Shown: positions 53,153-62,438, numbered from the stretch's first letter. The stretch: DNA of 64,000 nucleotides from Salipiger pentaromativorans (GCF_024721115.1 NZ_JAMDHK010000001.1:432762-496761), one strand, 5' to 3'. The notes: generated from the letters alone by a model not told the origin. Program-made: numbers and translations.

Positions 53153-54685
53153 TCAATGCGAAACCCGGCGGCGGCGCCAGAATGCCGCCAGGCCCAGCAA
53201 CAGGAACAATCCCCAGGCCGGAAGATCGCCCATCCGACTGTAGGGTGTCGGCGGCAGAGGCGGCGGCAGCCGGGTGTCGAGATAGCCCGCCTCGCCCAGC
53301 GGCAGTTCGTCCAGCACCCGCCCGGCCCCGTCGATCACCGCCGAAACCCCTGTGTTGGCCGCGCGCAAGAGCGGCAGCCCCTGTTCGATCGCGCGGATGC
53401 GTGCCTGAGCAAGATGCTGATAAGGCCCGGAAAACGTGCCGAACCAGGCATCGTTGGTGATCTGCAGCAGGAGGGCGGGCCGTCCCGGCCCGCGCAGATC
53501 CTGCGGAAACACCGCCTCGTAGCAGATGAGCGGCAGCGCCTGCCCCAGCTCCGGCCCCAGATCGAGAAGCTGCGGACCGGGGCCGGGCGTGTAGCCGCCC
53601 GCCGCCCGCTGCGCGAGGCCGATGATGTTCCAGCGCTCGAACAGTTCTGCCGCGGGCATGTATTCGCCGAAAGGCACGAGGTGGTGCTTGTCATAGACCT
53701 GCAGCACCCGTGGTCCCTGCTCGGCCAGCACCAGCGAGTTGAAATAGCCGCCATCCTCTTCGCGCTGGATGCCGACCACCACCTTGCCCGGAAAGCCCGC
53801 GTCGGTGACAATGCCCAGCGCCTCGTCCGCGTGGTTCAGCAGCATCGGCAGCGCCGTCTCTGGCCAGACCGTCAGCACCGGACGCGGCAGCCCGTCCTGC
53901 GAGGGTGCGGCAGTGAAATCCACCTGCCGCTCGAAGAAGATCGGCACGAAGGCGCGGTCCCATTTCTGATGCTGCGGCGCGTTGGGCTGGATCAGCCGCA
54001 CCACCGGGCGGCCGCCCAGATCCTGAAGCGGCGGCACCAGCGCCGCGCCGCCCGCCAGAAGCGCCGCCAGCAGCCCGCCGCCCGCCAGCCCCGGCCAGAG
54101 CCCCCGCCGCCCGCGCCGCAGCGCGGCGGCGACAAGCGCCGCGGTGGCCAGGGTCACAAAGGTGAGCCCGTGCGGCCCGATCACCGAAACCCACTGGATC
54201 GCCGCGACCGGTGCCCAGAGATAGCCCAGCATCGCCCAGGCGAAGCCGGTGAACACATAGGCCCGCGCCAGCTCGGCCGCGGCCCAGCAGACCGCCAGCG
54301 CAAAGAGCCGCCGCCGCCCCGGCGCATGTACCGCGCCCCAGAAGGCCAGCGCCCAGAACAGTGCCAGCCCGCCGGCGAGGCCGAAGAGGGCGAAGGGGGC
54401 CATCCAGCCGGTGGTGGCAGCATCGACCTGGAACGGTTCGATCACCCAGCCGAGCACCAGGCCGAAATAGCCCAGCCCCACGCCCCAGCCCGCCCCCACC
54501 GCGTAAAGCGGGCTGCGCGCGGTGGAAAACAGCAGAAAGGCACCGACCAGCCCCGGGAAGGCCAGCCAGGGCAGGTCGTAGGGCGCCTGCCCCAGCCCCA
54601 TCAGCGCCCCGGCTAAGATGGCCAGCGGCAGCCGCGCCCAGCGCGGCAGCCGGTCCGGCCCGGCACCGGCGCTGTCAGGCACCAT
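53153..54685 (-). CDS. lnt: Apolipoprotein N-acyltransferase
   Basis: 510-aa inner-membrane enzyme adding the third acyl chain to lipoproteins. About seven N-terminal hydrophobic helices (residues 15-220), then a nitrilase-like periplasmic domain with the triad Glu276 (VWPETALP), Lys333 (YDKHHLVPFGEY) and Cys388 (LICYEAVFPQ), and one last helix. ATG at 54685 overlaps the corC stop by 11 nt. The gene belongs to the phoH-ybeY-corC-lnt run; lspA is far off at 24.6 kb. Confidence 0.96.
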   Translation of the reverse strand: MVPDSAGAGPDRLPRWARLPLAILAGALMGLGQAPYDLPWLAFPGLVGAFLLFSTARSPLYAVGAGWGVGLGYFGLVLGWVIEPFQVDAATTGWMAPFALFGLAGGLALFWALAFWGAVHAPGRRRLFALAVCWAAAELARAYVFTGFAWAMLGYLWAPVAAIQWVSVIGPHGLTFVTLATAALVAAALRRGRRGLWPGLAGGGLLAALLAGGAALVPPLQDLGGRPVVRLIQPNAPQHQKWDRAFVPIFFERQVDFTAAPSQDGLPRPVLTVWPETALPMLLNHADEALGIVTDAGFPGKVVVGIQREEDGGYFNSLVLAEQGPRVLQVYDKHHLVPFGEYMPAAELFERWNIIGLAQRAAGGYTPGPGPQLLDLGPELGQALPLICYEAVFPQDLRGPGRPALLLQITNDAWFGTFSGPYQHLAQARIRAIEQGLPLLRAANTGVSAVIDGAGRVLDELPLGEAGYLDTRLPPPLPPTPYSRMGDLPAWGLFLLLGLAAFWRRRRVSH

Positions 54686-55625
54686 GGGCCTCCGGCGCCG
54701 CCTCGGACCGAACCGCCGCAGGCACTGCCGGTTTCGGCGACGGGGCCCCGGCTGCGGCGTGCGGACGCACGCGCAGCCGCTTGATGCGGCGCGGGTCGGC
54801 ATCGACCACCTCGAAGTCGATGCCCGCCGGATGCGGGATCACCTCGCCGCGCGCGGGCACATGGCCCGCGAGCATGAAGACCAACCCGCCCAGCGTGTCG
54901 ATCTCTTCCTCGTCGATCTCGTCATCCTCGGTCAGCGCCAGCCCGGTCTCGGCCTCGAATTCCTCGAGCGGGGTCTTGGCGAGCGCCAGCCAGCTTCCGG
55001 ATTTCTCACGCGAGAAATTGCGCCCCTCGGCAATGTCGTGCTCGTCCTCGATCTCGCCGATGACCTGTTCGATCAGATCCTCGATGGTCACCAGCCCGTC
55101 GACCCCGCCATATTCGTCGATCACCAGCGCCATGTGCCGCCGTTCGGTCTGCATCTTGGTGAGCAGAACGCCCAGAGGCATCGAGGGCGGCACGAAGACC
55201 AGCGGGCGCAGCATCTTCTTGAGATCGAAGCGCTGGCCCGATCCGTTGAACCCGTGCTTGAGCGCGAAATCCTTCAGATGCGCCATGCCCACCGGCGTGT
55301 CGAGCGTGCCGGAATAGACCGGCAGCCGGGTCATGCCGCTTTCGCGGAACACCTTCACCAGCTCCGGTTTGGTGATCGTGTCGGGCACCGCGACGATGTC
55401 GGCCTTGGGAATCGCCACGTCCTCGACCCGCATGCGACGCAGGTTCATCATGCTGGGCGGGCTGGGCTGGGGTGTCGTCACGGATGTGCCGTTCACCGGG
55501 GCGCCCTCGACGGGCGCCGGTATGAAAGTCTTGAAAATACGGCGAAAAAAACCTTCGCCTTGATCCGAATCTGCCGTCGGCTGCGCGCTTTGCGCTGCCG
55601 TAGACGAGCCGTCACTATCGCCCAT
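54675..55625 (-). CDS. CorC/HlyC-type CBS domain protein
   Basis: 316-aa cytoplasmic protein. After an N-terminal unstructured segment (about 1-58) come two CBS domains (about 62-185; TRLPVYSGTLDTPVGMAHLKD and HMALVIDEYGGVDGLVTIED), then the CorC_HlyC domain (about 205-290; DTLGGLVFMLAGHVPARGE). Linked to magnesium/cobalt efflux in E. coli. The C-terminal tail is Ala/Pro-rich. 30 nt after ybeY; overlaps lnt. Confidence 0.92.
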   Translation of the reverse strand: MGDSDGSSTAAQSAQPTADSDQGEGFFRRIFKTFIPAPVEGAPVNGTSVTTPQPSPPSMMNLRRMRVEDVAIPKADIVAVPDTITKPELVKVFRESGMTRLPVYSGTLDTPVGMAHLKDFALKHGFNGSGQRFDLKKMLRPLVFVPPSMPLGVLLTKMQTERRHMALVIDEYGGVDGLVTIEDLIEQVIGEIEDEHDIAEGRNFSREKSGSWLALAKTPLEEFEAETGLALTEDDEIDEEEIDTLGGLVFMLAGHVPARGEVIPHPAGIDFEVVDADPRRIKRLRVRPHAAAGAPSPKPAVPAAVRSEAAPEAHGA

Positions 55626-55655
55626 TGTTCCTATCCGTTGACGGGGACCATGCCC

Positions 55656-56144
55656 CTAGCCCTGCGAATATGGGTTCGCGACCCCCAGTTTGCCAAGTAT
55701 TTCGACCTCGAGAGTTTCCATGAGCGTGGCATCCGCGTCACGGATATGGTCGTAGCCCAGAAGATGCAACGTGGCGTGCACGATCAGATGGGTGAGATGA
55801 TCGGCCAGGGGCTTGCCCTGCTCTTCGGCCTCGCGGATGCAGGTTTCGTAGGCGATGGCGATGTCGCCCAGCTCTTCGGGCAGCCCCTCTTCGCCGCCTT
55901 GCGGCGGCTCCTCGGGGCTGCGCTCTTCCGACGGCCAGGAAAGCACATTGGTGGGTGTGGGCTTTTCGCGGAATTCGGCGTTCAGCCCGGCGATCCGGGC
56001 ATCGTCGCAGGCGAGGATCGCGATTTCGAAGCGCTCGGGATCGAGCGCCAGATGCGTCAGCGCCGCGCATGCGGCGGTTTCGGCCAGCGATTCGAGCCCG
56101 GCCTCGTCCCAGCGGTCGTCTTCGATGATCGTGTCGGTCAGCAT
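55656..56144 (-). CDS. ybeY: Endoribonuclease YbeY
   Basis: 162-aa metal-dependent RNase for 16S rRNA 3' maturation and ribosome quality control. The zinc motif HATLHLLGYDH (123-133) and RxKPTPTNVLSWP (60-71) are diagnostic. ATG at 56144; the 65-residue open extension upstream is not coding in character. It lies between phoH and corC as in most proteobacteria. Confidence 0.95.
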   Translation of the reverse strand: MLTDTIIEDDRWDEAGLESLAETAACAALTHLALDPERFEIAILACDDARIAGLNAEFREKPTPTNVLSWPSEERSPEEPPQGGEEGLPEELGDIAIAYETCIREAEEQGKPLADHLTHLIVHATLHLLGYDHIRDADATLMETLEVEILGKLGVANPYSQG

Positions 56145-56462
56145 TCGGGGATCCGTGGCAAAGGGAGCGTCGCGCGGCGGCCCGGCGTTTTGGGGCCTGC
56201 GCCCTGCGCTCTGCAACGCAGGGCCGCAAATGTCCAGTCGCTGGCGCCACGGGCGCCGGGCCCAGCGACGGCCCGAGGGGGGCCGCAGCAAGCACGGAAT
56301 TCCGCGATTTATCCCAGCCACATCCGAAGGGCCTCTCAACGAGGCGCCTATGTCACCAGAGCGGCCGCCCGCCGGGACGGGCAGCCGCTGGCCCGGCGGC
56401 GCTCTGCGCCTTGCTTCCGGACCAAAGGTGCGGGGATCGAGCTGGCGACCGAACAGACCGTC
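56145..56462. other. Intergenic region between phoH and ybeY
   Basis: 318 bp without a gene, unusually long for this operon. It contains a hairpin GCCCTGCG/CGCAGGGC (56201-56224, 8-nt loop) and no clear T-run. I see no promoter or gene remnant. The phoH and ybeY genes are normally nearly adjacent. Confidence 0.5.
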
Positions 56463-57440
56463 TCAGGCCCCCTCCGCATCCTTCTCATAGGCCTCGATGA
56501 TCGCGGCGACGAGCGGGTGGCGGACCACATCGGCGGAGGTGAAATAGTTGAACCCGATCTTCTCGATGCTCTTCAGCAGCCGCTCCGCGTCCTGCAGCCC
56601 CGAAGGCACGCCGCGCGGCAGGTCGATCTGGGTGCGGTCGCCGGTGATCACCATGCGGCTCCCCTCGCCCAGACGGGTGAGGAACATCTTCATCTGCATG
56701 GTGGTGGCGTTCTGCGCCTCGTCCAGCACCACGAAGGCGTTCGACAGGGTACGCCCGCGCATGAAAGCCAGTGGCGCGATCTCGACGGTCTTTTCCTCGC
56801 GCATCTTGGCAAGCTGCTTGCCCGGCAGGAAATCGTTCAGCGCGTCGTAGAGCGGCTGCATATAGGGGTCGACCTTTTCCTCCTGCGTGCCGGGCAGAAA
56901 GCCCAGCCGCTCGCCCGCCTCGACGGCGGGACGGCAGAGGATGATCTTGTCCACCGCTCCGGTGATCAGCATGTTCACGCCGACGGCCACGGCGAGATAG
57001 GTCTTGCCGGTGCCCGCGGGCCCGATGCCGAAACACATCTCGTTCTGATAGAGCGAGCGCACATAGGCCTTTTGCGCGTCGGTGCGCGGCTCGATGAGCT
57101 TCTTGCGGGTCTTGATCTCGACCTTGCCGCCCTCGAACATCTCGAGCTGGGCATCGGGGCCCGCCTCTTCCGGCGCCAGACGGAATTCGCGGTCGATGTC
57201 GCCGCGCCCCACGGTCCGCCCCTGCTCCAGCCGCGCATAGAGCGCCGAGAGCACCTCGCGCGCGGCTGCCTGGGCCTCTTCCGGCCCGTGAATCGCGAGC
57301 TGGTTGCCGCGTCGGAGAATCTGCACGCCGGTGCGGGTCTCGATGTCGGTGAGGTTACGGTCGAATTCGCCGCAAAGGTCGATCAGAAGACGGTTGTCGG
57401 GGAATTCAAGGATGGCTTCGGTGAGAGTGCCTGTGCTCAC
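56463..57440 (-). CDS. PhoH family protein (PhoH/YbeZ-like ATPase)
   Basis: 325-aa P-loop ATPase. An N-terminal KH-like region (about 15-75) is followed by the helicase-like core: Walker A GIGPAGTGKTYLA (138-150), Walker B FVVLDEAQNATTMQM and RMVITGDRTQIDLP. YbeZ works with YbeY in RNA processing. GTG start at 57440 with AGGAGA in front. First gene of the phoH-ybeY-corC-lnt run; a terminator at 57535-57561 separates it from the upstream genes. Confidence 0.94.
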   Translation of the reverse strand: MSTGTLTEAILEFPDNRLLIDLCGEFDRNLTDIETRTGVQILRRGNQLAIHGPEEAQAAAREVLSALYARLEQGRTVGRGDIDREFRLAPEEAGPDAQLEMFEGGKVEIKTRKKLIEPRTDAQKAYVRSLYQNEMCFGIGPAGTGKTYLAVAVGVNMLITGAVDKIILCRPAVEAGERLGFLPGTQEEKVDPYMQPLYDALNDFLPGKQLAKMREEKTVEIAPLAFMRGRTLSNAFVVLDEAQNATTMQMKMFLTRLGEGSRMVITGDRTQIDLPRGVPSGLQDAERLLKSIEKIGFNYFTSADVVRHPLVAAIIEAYEKDAEGA

Positions 57441-57534
57441 GCATGTCTCCTGCGCTTGAGATCACGTTCATGGTGCCAAGCGACCGGTCCGAGAGCAAGC
57501 CCTGCCTGCGCCGAAGACGGCCGCAAAATGCAAA

Positions 57535-57561
57535 ACGACCGCGCGGTGGGCAACCGCGCGG
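57535..57561 (-). terminator. Rho-independent terminator after the lipoprotein gene
   Basis: On the minus strand CCGCGCGGT, loop TGCCC, ACCGCGCGG (arms 57553-57561 and 57539-57547), followed by TCGTTTTGCATTTTGC. It ends the two-gene OmpA-like/lipoprotein unit before phoH. Confidence 0.85.
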
Positions 57562-57589
57562 CCGGGAAAGATGCTGGCTCTGCCAAGGG

Positions 57590-57907
57590 TCAGAGCGGGT
57601 CGCCGATGACCGAGGTCGAGCCGTTCTTGAAGTCGCCGGTGGCGACCGTCGGCGGCGCGACGCCGGAGCAGATCGGTTTGCCGTATTTGTCGAGACGGCG
57701 GGCCAGATAGCCCTCGACGCCGTCATCCGCGATCCAGTTGTCGCAGCCGTCCGGATCGACCCAGACGCCCCATTTGATCTGGCTGAGATCCTTGCGGTCG
57801 ATGGTGTTGCGGTCGACACTCTTGTCGGGACCGATCGGCACATCGGTGGCACAGGCCGAAAGCGTGGCCACGGCGCCGAGAACGAAAGCGAGTTTCACGA
57901 GTTTCAT
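57590..57907 (-). CDS. Small lipoprotein with DGC/DDGVEGY motif
   Basis: 105 aa. Lipoprotein signal with lipobox LSAC (modified Cys20). The mature part has a conserved-looking block VDPDGCDNWIADDGVEGY then LARRLDKYGKPIC (about 55-87), which resembles a segment of the OmpA-like protein upstream (SPDGCEIWVMDDGVEGY...GRPVC). Two cysteines in each block could form a disulfide. Starts 10 nt after the OmpA-like stop. No family known to me beyond this local similarity. Confidence 0.8.
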   Translation of the reverse strand: MKLVKLAFVLGAVATLSACATDVPIGPDKSVDRNTIDRKDLSQIKWGVWVDPDGCDNWIADDGVEGYLARRLDKYGKPICSGVAPPTVATGDFKNGSTSVIGDPL

Positions 57908-57917
57908 ATCGGTCTCC

Positions 57918-58529
57918 TCAGCGCACACACAGGATTTCGACGCGGCGGTTCTTCGCCATGCCCTCGGAGGTGCGGTTGGTCGCGATCGGGTAATCCTCGC
58001 CATAGCCGCGCACGTCGATGATCCGGGCGCCGACCGACCGGGCGACCGAAGCCACCGAATTGGCACGGTTGTAGCTCAGCCGCATGTTGTATTCCTGGCT
58101 GGCCCGCGCGTCGGTGTGGCCGACGATGATGTAGCCGAAGGCCGAGGAATTGCGGAAGAAATCCTCAAGCCGGCCGCGGCTCTTGGACCAGATCTTGTAG
58201 CTGTCGGTGGCGAAATACTGATCGGTGTTGATCGTGCCGCACACGTTGATGTCGCGGCAGACCGGGCGACCGTCGGGCGTGACACGCGACACGGCATAGC
58301 CCTCGACCCCGTCGTCCATGACCCAGATCTCGCAGCCATCGGGCGAGATCGAGATGCCCGGAATGTAACGCTCGCCCCGGATGGTGCGCGTGTTCTGCGT
58401 GGAAATGATCGGTTCGTTAAAGCCGTCGCTGCCGGCAGCGGCGGGGCCGATGGCCCCAGTGGCAGCGAGGGTGGCCAGCGCTACCGCGCCGACGACGCCG
58501 CGGAGAGCTTTGGTAATGCGATTCGCCAC
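57918..58529 (-). CDS. OmpA family protein
   Basis: 203 aa from a GTG at 58529 (AAGGGA 8 nt upstream), with a signal peptide ending at AAA-GS (about residue 33). The N-terminal part holds SPDGCEIWVMDDGVEGY with two cysteines; the C-terminal part (about 110-203) is an OmpA-like peptidoglycan-binding domain: IIVGHTDARASQEYNMRLSYNRANSV, then GYGEDYPIATN and NRRVEILC. It would tie envelope layers to the wall. Followed directly by the lipoprotein sharing its N-terminal motif. Confidence 0.9.
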   Translation of the reverse strand: MANRITKALRGVVGAVALATLAATGAIGPAAAGSDGFNEPIISTQNTRTIRGERYIPGISISPDGCEIWVMDDGVEGYAVSRVTPDGRPVCRDINVCGTINTDQYFATDSYKIWSKSRGRLEDFFRNSSAFGYIIVGHTDARASQEYNMRLSYNRANSVASVARSVGARIIDVRGYGEDYPIATNRTSEGMAKNRRVEILCVR

Positions 58530-58601
58530 AGCCTCTGTCCCTTTTACTTGGTGTTTCCCCCAGATGCGTCGCCAGCGGAATCGGGCTCGCGGCGCAAAGT
58601 T

Positions 58602-58628
58602 ACTATAATCCAAGACATTAACAGACAA
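58602..58628 (-). promoter_or_regulatory. Possible promoter of the OmpA-like gene in an AT-rich gap
   Basis: TATAGT (58607-58602) with TTGTCT (58628-58623) at a short 15-bp spacing, on the minus strand. It lies within a 240-bp gap (58530-58769) that is markedly more AT-rich than its surroundings. The exact boxes are uncertain; the gap as a whole is the likely control region. Confidence 0.35.
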
Positions 58629-58769
58629 ATCCGGTCTGTGAAGCGAAAACCACCAGATATTGTGGTTAATCGCGTAACAAACCACCCCAATTGCCGCAAT
58701 TGTCCCGGGATCTCTTGCAAATACCGGGAATGAAGCCGTTTTTTCGGCGGGTCTGTGACCGCGCTTTGG

Positions 58770-60077
58770 TCAGACCAGCACAGCTTTGAGCGAATTGGGG
58801 CCGCTCTCGACGATCCGGACCCGGCGCAAATCGCCGGGGGCCAGCCCCTCGGCGGCCACATGCACCGCGTGCAGATAATCGGATTTGCCCACCATCTGCC
58901 CCGGCATCCGCCCCGGTTTCTCGAAGAGCACCCCCACCTCACGGCCCACCATGGCATCCTGCAAGGCCCGCTGCTGGCGGGTGAGCAGCGCCTGAAGCCG
59001 CTGGAGCCGGTCGTCCTTTTCCGCCTCGGGCACCTGCGGGCGCTCGGCGGCGGGGGTGCCGGGGCGTTCGGAATACTTGAACGAGAAGGCCGAGCCGTAT
59101 TCCACCGCCGCGATCAGATCCAGCGTCGCCTGGAAATCTTCCTCGGTCTCCTCCGGGAAACCGACGATGAAATCGCCCGACATGTGCAGATCGGGGCGCG
59201 CCGCGCGCAGCCGCTCGATCAGCCGCAGATATTGCTCGGCGGTGTGCTGGCGGTTCATCCGCTTGAGGATCTTGTCCGAGCCCGCCTGCACCGGCAGGTG
59301 CAGATAGGGCATGAGCTTGTCGCAATCGCCATGGGCGGCGATCAGGTCGTCATCCATGTCGTTCGGATGCGAGGTGGTAAAGCGGATGCGCGCCAGCCCG
59401 TCGATTTTGGCCAGTTCGCGGATCAGCCCGGCGAGCCCCTTTTCGTGACCGTGATAGGCGTTGACGTTCTGCCCCAGCAGGGTGATCTCGCGCACCCCGC
59501 GCTCAACCAGATCGCGCGCCTCGGCCAGCACACGATCCGCCGGGCGCGAGACCTCGGCGCCGCGGGTATAGGGCACCACGCAGAAGGCGCAGAACTTGTC
59601 GCAGCCTTCCTGCACAGTGAGAAAGGCGGTGGGGCCGCGCTTGGCCTTGGGGCGGGCTTTCAGATGCTCGAACTTGTCTTCCTCGGGGAAATCCGTGTCG
59701 AGCGCCTTGGCACCGTTGCTGGTGCGCGCCATCAGATCCGGCAGCCGGTGATAGCTTTGCGGGCCGACCACCAGATCGACCAGCGGCTGACGGCGCATGA
59801 TTTCTTCGCCCTCGGCCTGGGCCACGCAGCCCGCCACGCCGATCTTGAGATCGGGACGCTCGGCCTTCAGCCCCTTGTAGCGGCCCAGCTCGGAATAGAC
59901 CTTTTCCGCCGCCTTCTCACGGATGTGGCAGGTGTTGAGCAGGATCATGTCCGCGTCTTCCGGCCGGTCGGTCTGGACATAGCCCTGCCCGCCCATGGCT
60001 TCGGCCATGCGCTCGCTGTCGTAGACGTTCATCTGGCAGCCATAGGTCTTGATGAAGAGCTTCTTGGGCTGGGTCAT
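58770..60077 (-). CDS. miaB: tRNA-2-methylthio-N6-dimethylallyladenosine synthase
   Basis: 435-aa radical-SAM methylthiotransferase acting on A37 of tRNA. One [4Fe-4S] cluster is held by Cys14 (KTYGCQMN), Cys50 (NTCHIREKA) and Cys84 (GVAGC); the radical-SAM cluster by Cys159, Cys163 and Cys166 ([10 protein letters not shown]). A C-terminal TRAM domain (about 370-433) binds RNA. ATG at 60077. It lies upstream of phoH, separated by the OmpA-like/lipoprotein pair. Confidence 0.97.
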   Translation of the reverse strand: MTQPKKLFIKTYGCQMNVYDSERMAEAMGGQGYVQTDRPEDADMILLNTCHIREKAAEKVYSELGRYKGLKAERPDLKIGVAGCVAQAEGEEIMRRQPLVDLVVGPQSYHRLPDLMARTSNGAKALDTDFPEEDKFEHLKARPKAKRGPTAFLTVQEGCDKFCAFCVVPYTRGAEVSRPADRVLAEARDLVERGVREITLLGQNVNAYHGHEKGLAGLIRELAKIDGLARIRFTTSHPNDMDDDLIAAHGDCDKLMPYLHLPVQAGSDKILKRMNRQHTAEQYLRLIERLRAARPDLHMSGDFIVGFPEETEEDFQATLDLIAAVEYGSAFSFKYSERPGTPAAERPQVPEAEKDDRLQRLQALLTRQQRALQDAMVGREVGVLFEKPGRMPGQMVGKSDYLHAVHVAAEGLAPGDLRRVRIVESGPNSLKAVLV

Positions 60078-60282
60078 AGAGAGACTCCCGGTCGCGCGGT
60101 TCAAGGGCGGGCGGATAGCGCAAAACCGCCCGCGTGAAAAGGGCAAGGCGCCGGCAAGGCCCGGAGGCGCCGCGCCGCGCGCCACGGCCAGCGCCGGTTT
60201 CGCCCCCGTCTCCGCCGGACGGGCGCCTTGCAATGCCCGGATTTTTCACCGAATCTGCACCCGACAGCACCAAAGGCGGGCC

Positions 60283-61152
60283 ATGCAGTATTCCGGACTC
60301 GACGCGTTTCTGAAAGAGGCGAACCCCGCGCTTGGCAAGGGCCCCGTGGCGATGGTCTTTTGCGAGGACGAGACCGAGATCGACACCACCCTGCGCCATC
60401 ACATGCAGTTGGGGTTCAAATCCACCCTCGCCTTCATGCCCGCGCATTTTGCTGTCGCTCCGGACGTGCGCGAGCGCATCCACCGCATCGACTATGACCT
60501 GAACAGCGAAGGGGCGGTGCCGCGCGCGGTGAACGCGGTCGGCGCGGCGGGCCCCGGGTTGTGGATGTTCTACTGCTACAACGCGGAATATCTGTTCTAC
60601 CCGTTCTGCGAAACGCGCTCGATCTCGGAAATGCTGGCCTTTCACGCCGAAGAGCGGCGCGATGCGATGCTGACCTATGTGATCGACCTCTATGCGCGCG
60701 ACCTCGACCGCAACCCCGATGCGGTCTCGCTGGACGAGGCCTGGCTCGACCGGTCGGGCTATTACGCGCTGGCGCGCAACGATCCCGCGAACCACAACCA
60801 CCCCAAGGAGCGGCAGCTGGATTTCTTCGGCGGGCTGCGCTGGCGCTACGAAGAGCATATCCCGACCGAGCGCCGCAAGATCGACCGGATTGCGATCTTC
60901 CGCGCCAAGCCCGGCTTGCATCTGCGCGAGGATCACACCTTCGACGACGAGGAATACAACACCTATGCCTGCCCCTGGCACAGCAACCTGACGGCGGCGC
61001 TGGCGTCGTTCCGCACCGCGAAGGCGTTGAAACGCAACCCGGGCAGCACCTTCGAGATCCCCAGCTTCCACTGGCACAACTCGGCCCGGTTCGAATGGCA
61101 TTCGCGGCAATTGCTCGACCTCGGACTGATGGAGCCCGGACAATGGTTCTGA
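60283..61152 (+). CDS. Probable glycosyltransferase family 2-like protein
   Basis: 289 aa, no signal peptide. VAMVFCEDETEIDTTLRHHMQLGFKS near the N-terminus resembles the nucleotide-sugar region of the Glyco_tranf_2_4-type family, and YNAEYLFYPFCETRSISEMLAFHAEERRDAML looks like the segment after it. Trp and His are abundant near the C-terminus (FHWHNSARFEWHS). I cannot confirm a complete catalytic set. Overlaps the next gene by 10 nt. Divergent from miaB. It may act in exopolysaccharide or lipid sugar transfer, by inference. Confidence 0.55.
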   Translation: MQYSGLDAFLKEANPALGKGPVAMVFCEDETEIDTTLRHHMQLGFKSTLAFMPAHFAVAPDVRERIHRIDYDLNSEGAVPRAVNAVGAAGPGLWMFYCYNAEYLFYPFCETRSISEMLAFHAEERRDAMLTYVIDLYARDLDRNPDAVSLDEAWLDRSGYYALARNDPANHNHPKERQLDFFGGLRWRYEEHIPTERRKIDRIAIFRAKPGLHLREDHTFDDEEYNTYACPWHSNLTAALASFRTAKALKRNPGSTFEIPSFHWHNSARFEWHSRQLLDLGLMEPGQWF

Positions 61153-61643
61153 CCGTCCGGCCGCTTGGCGCGCCGGATGCCGGCGCCTGGAAAACGCTGC
61201 GGATCGAGGCGGTCGAGACCTATCCCGCCGCCTTTCTCGCCGGCACCGAAGAGGTCCGCGCGATGACGCTGGAGACAGTGACCGGGATGCTGGCCGCCGG
61301 CATGACGCTGGGGCTGTTCGACGGCGCCGCGCTGACCGGCATGGCCGGGTTGCGCCGCCTGCCCTTTGCCCGCGCCGCCCACCGCTGCGAGATCGGCGGG
61401 TTCTATATCCGTCCCGCGCTGCAAGGTCAGGGCGCGGCGGACGCGCTGATGCAGGGAATCGTGGCGCATGTCACGCCGCTCGGGGTCTGGCAGCTCGAGC
61501 TCTGCGTCGCCGAGAAGAATCCCCGCGCGATCCGCTTCTACGAGCGCCACGGCTTTGCGCGACAGGGCCGGATGCCGAACACCGTGATCGGCCCGGACGG
61601 GCCAGAGACCGATCTTTTCTATACGCGCGATCTGCGCGGCTGA
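61143..61643 (+). CDS. GNAT family N-acetyltransferase
   Basis: 166 aa. The acetyl-CoA motif A is RCEIGGFYIRPALQGQGAADALMQ (about 80-105; GQGAA for the Q/RxxGxG/A pattern), followed by LELCVAEKNPRAIRFYERHGF, the typical C-terminal half. Substrate unknown. ATG at 61143 overlaps the end of the preceding gene by 10 nt, so the two are coupled. Confidence 0.9.
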   Translation: MVLTVRPLGAPDAGAWKTLRIEAVETYPAAFLAGTEEVRAMTLETVTGMLAAGMTLGLFDGAALTGMAGLRRLPFARAAHRCEIGGFYIRPALQGQGAADALMQGIVAHVTPLGVWQLELCVAEKNPRAIRFYERHGFARQGRMPNTVIGPDGPETDLFYTRDLRG

Positions 61644-61840
61644 CGCAAAGACCCGGATGCGCCGGTCCTCCGGATCACGGTCCGGACATCCGCGACAGCC
61701 CCTCTCCGCGCGCCGCTCGGCCTCGCTCCATGCGACCGGAAGATCGCCGTGTGCCACGCCCGCACAGATCCTTCTCCGCGCGCGGCGGCGGATCGGCACA
61801 TACGACAATGGACCTTTCGGGAACCCCGCTCTGCGACCGG

Positions 61841-62260
61841 TCAGCTCCGCTTGCGCAGGCGGATCACCACATCGACCGCCGCGATCTCGGCCCCTTCGGG
61901 CGCGTCGGGCAGACGCGAGATCACCATCTGATCGGCGGGCGCATCGGTGAGATGGCCATCCTCTTCCCAGAAGAAATGCGGATGCTCGTGGGTGTTGGTG
62001 TCGAAATAGCTGCGGGTGCCGTCGACCGTCACTTCCTGCATCAGCCCGGCGTCGCAGAAGGCGCGCAGGGTGTTGTAGACGGTGGCCAGCGACACGCTTT
62101 CGCCCTGGTCCTTGGCGGCGGCGAACAGGCTTTCGGCGGTGACGTGACGGTTGTTGCCGTCGCCCACCAGCAATGCGGCAAGCGCGACGCGCTGTCGCGT
62201 CGGGCGCAGCCCGGCATGTCCCAGCCACTCTGTGCCTCTCTGAACGGCCTCTGAGGTCAT
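61841..62260 (-). CDS. irr: Fur family iron response regulator Irr
   Basis: 139-aa winged-helix regulator. [14 protein letters not shown] and [17 protein letters not shown] (about 54-73) are the Fur-type DNA-binding parts. [14 protein letters not shown] contains the HEHPHF (91-96) His-rich heme-regulatory region of Irr. Irr controls iron and heme genes and is degraded or inactivated with heme. ATG at 62260 with GGAAG upstream; TTG at 62281 is possible. Divergent from fabA-fabB, as in many alphaproteobacteria. Confidence 0.92.
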   Translation of the reverse strand: MTSEAVQRGTEWLGHAGLRPTRQRVALAALLVGDGNNRHVTAESLFAAAKDQGESVSLATVYNTLRAFCDAGLMQEVTVDGTRSYFDTNTHEHPHFFWEEDGHLTDAPADQMVISRLPDAPEGAEIAAVDVVIRLRKRS

Positions 62261-62438
62261 TGCATCTTCCGCCTGTTTCAAGGTGCCGACATATATAAAG
62301 GAAGCCTGCCTGCAATTTCAAATGAAAAACCCGGCATCACATGCCAAGCGCCCAGGATTCGGCAGGCTTGCAAGCCGCGCTTTCACGGTGATAGAGGGGG
62401 CGCGAACCGCAACCCAAGGAACGAAGGGCCCCGCGCAT

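Noticed and set aside
54618-57710. A plus-strand frame of 1030 codons
   Set aside because: It runs antisense to corC, ybeY and phoH, all of which show complete catalytic motifs. Composition is shadow-like.
62261-62438. Search for an Irr-binding (ICE-type) box between irr and fabA
   Set aside because: No TTTAGAA/TTCTAAA-type palindrome is visible in the gap.
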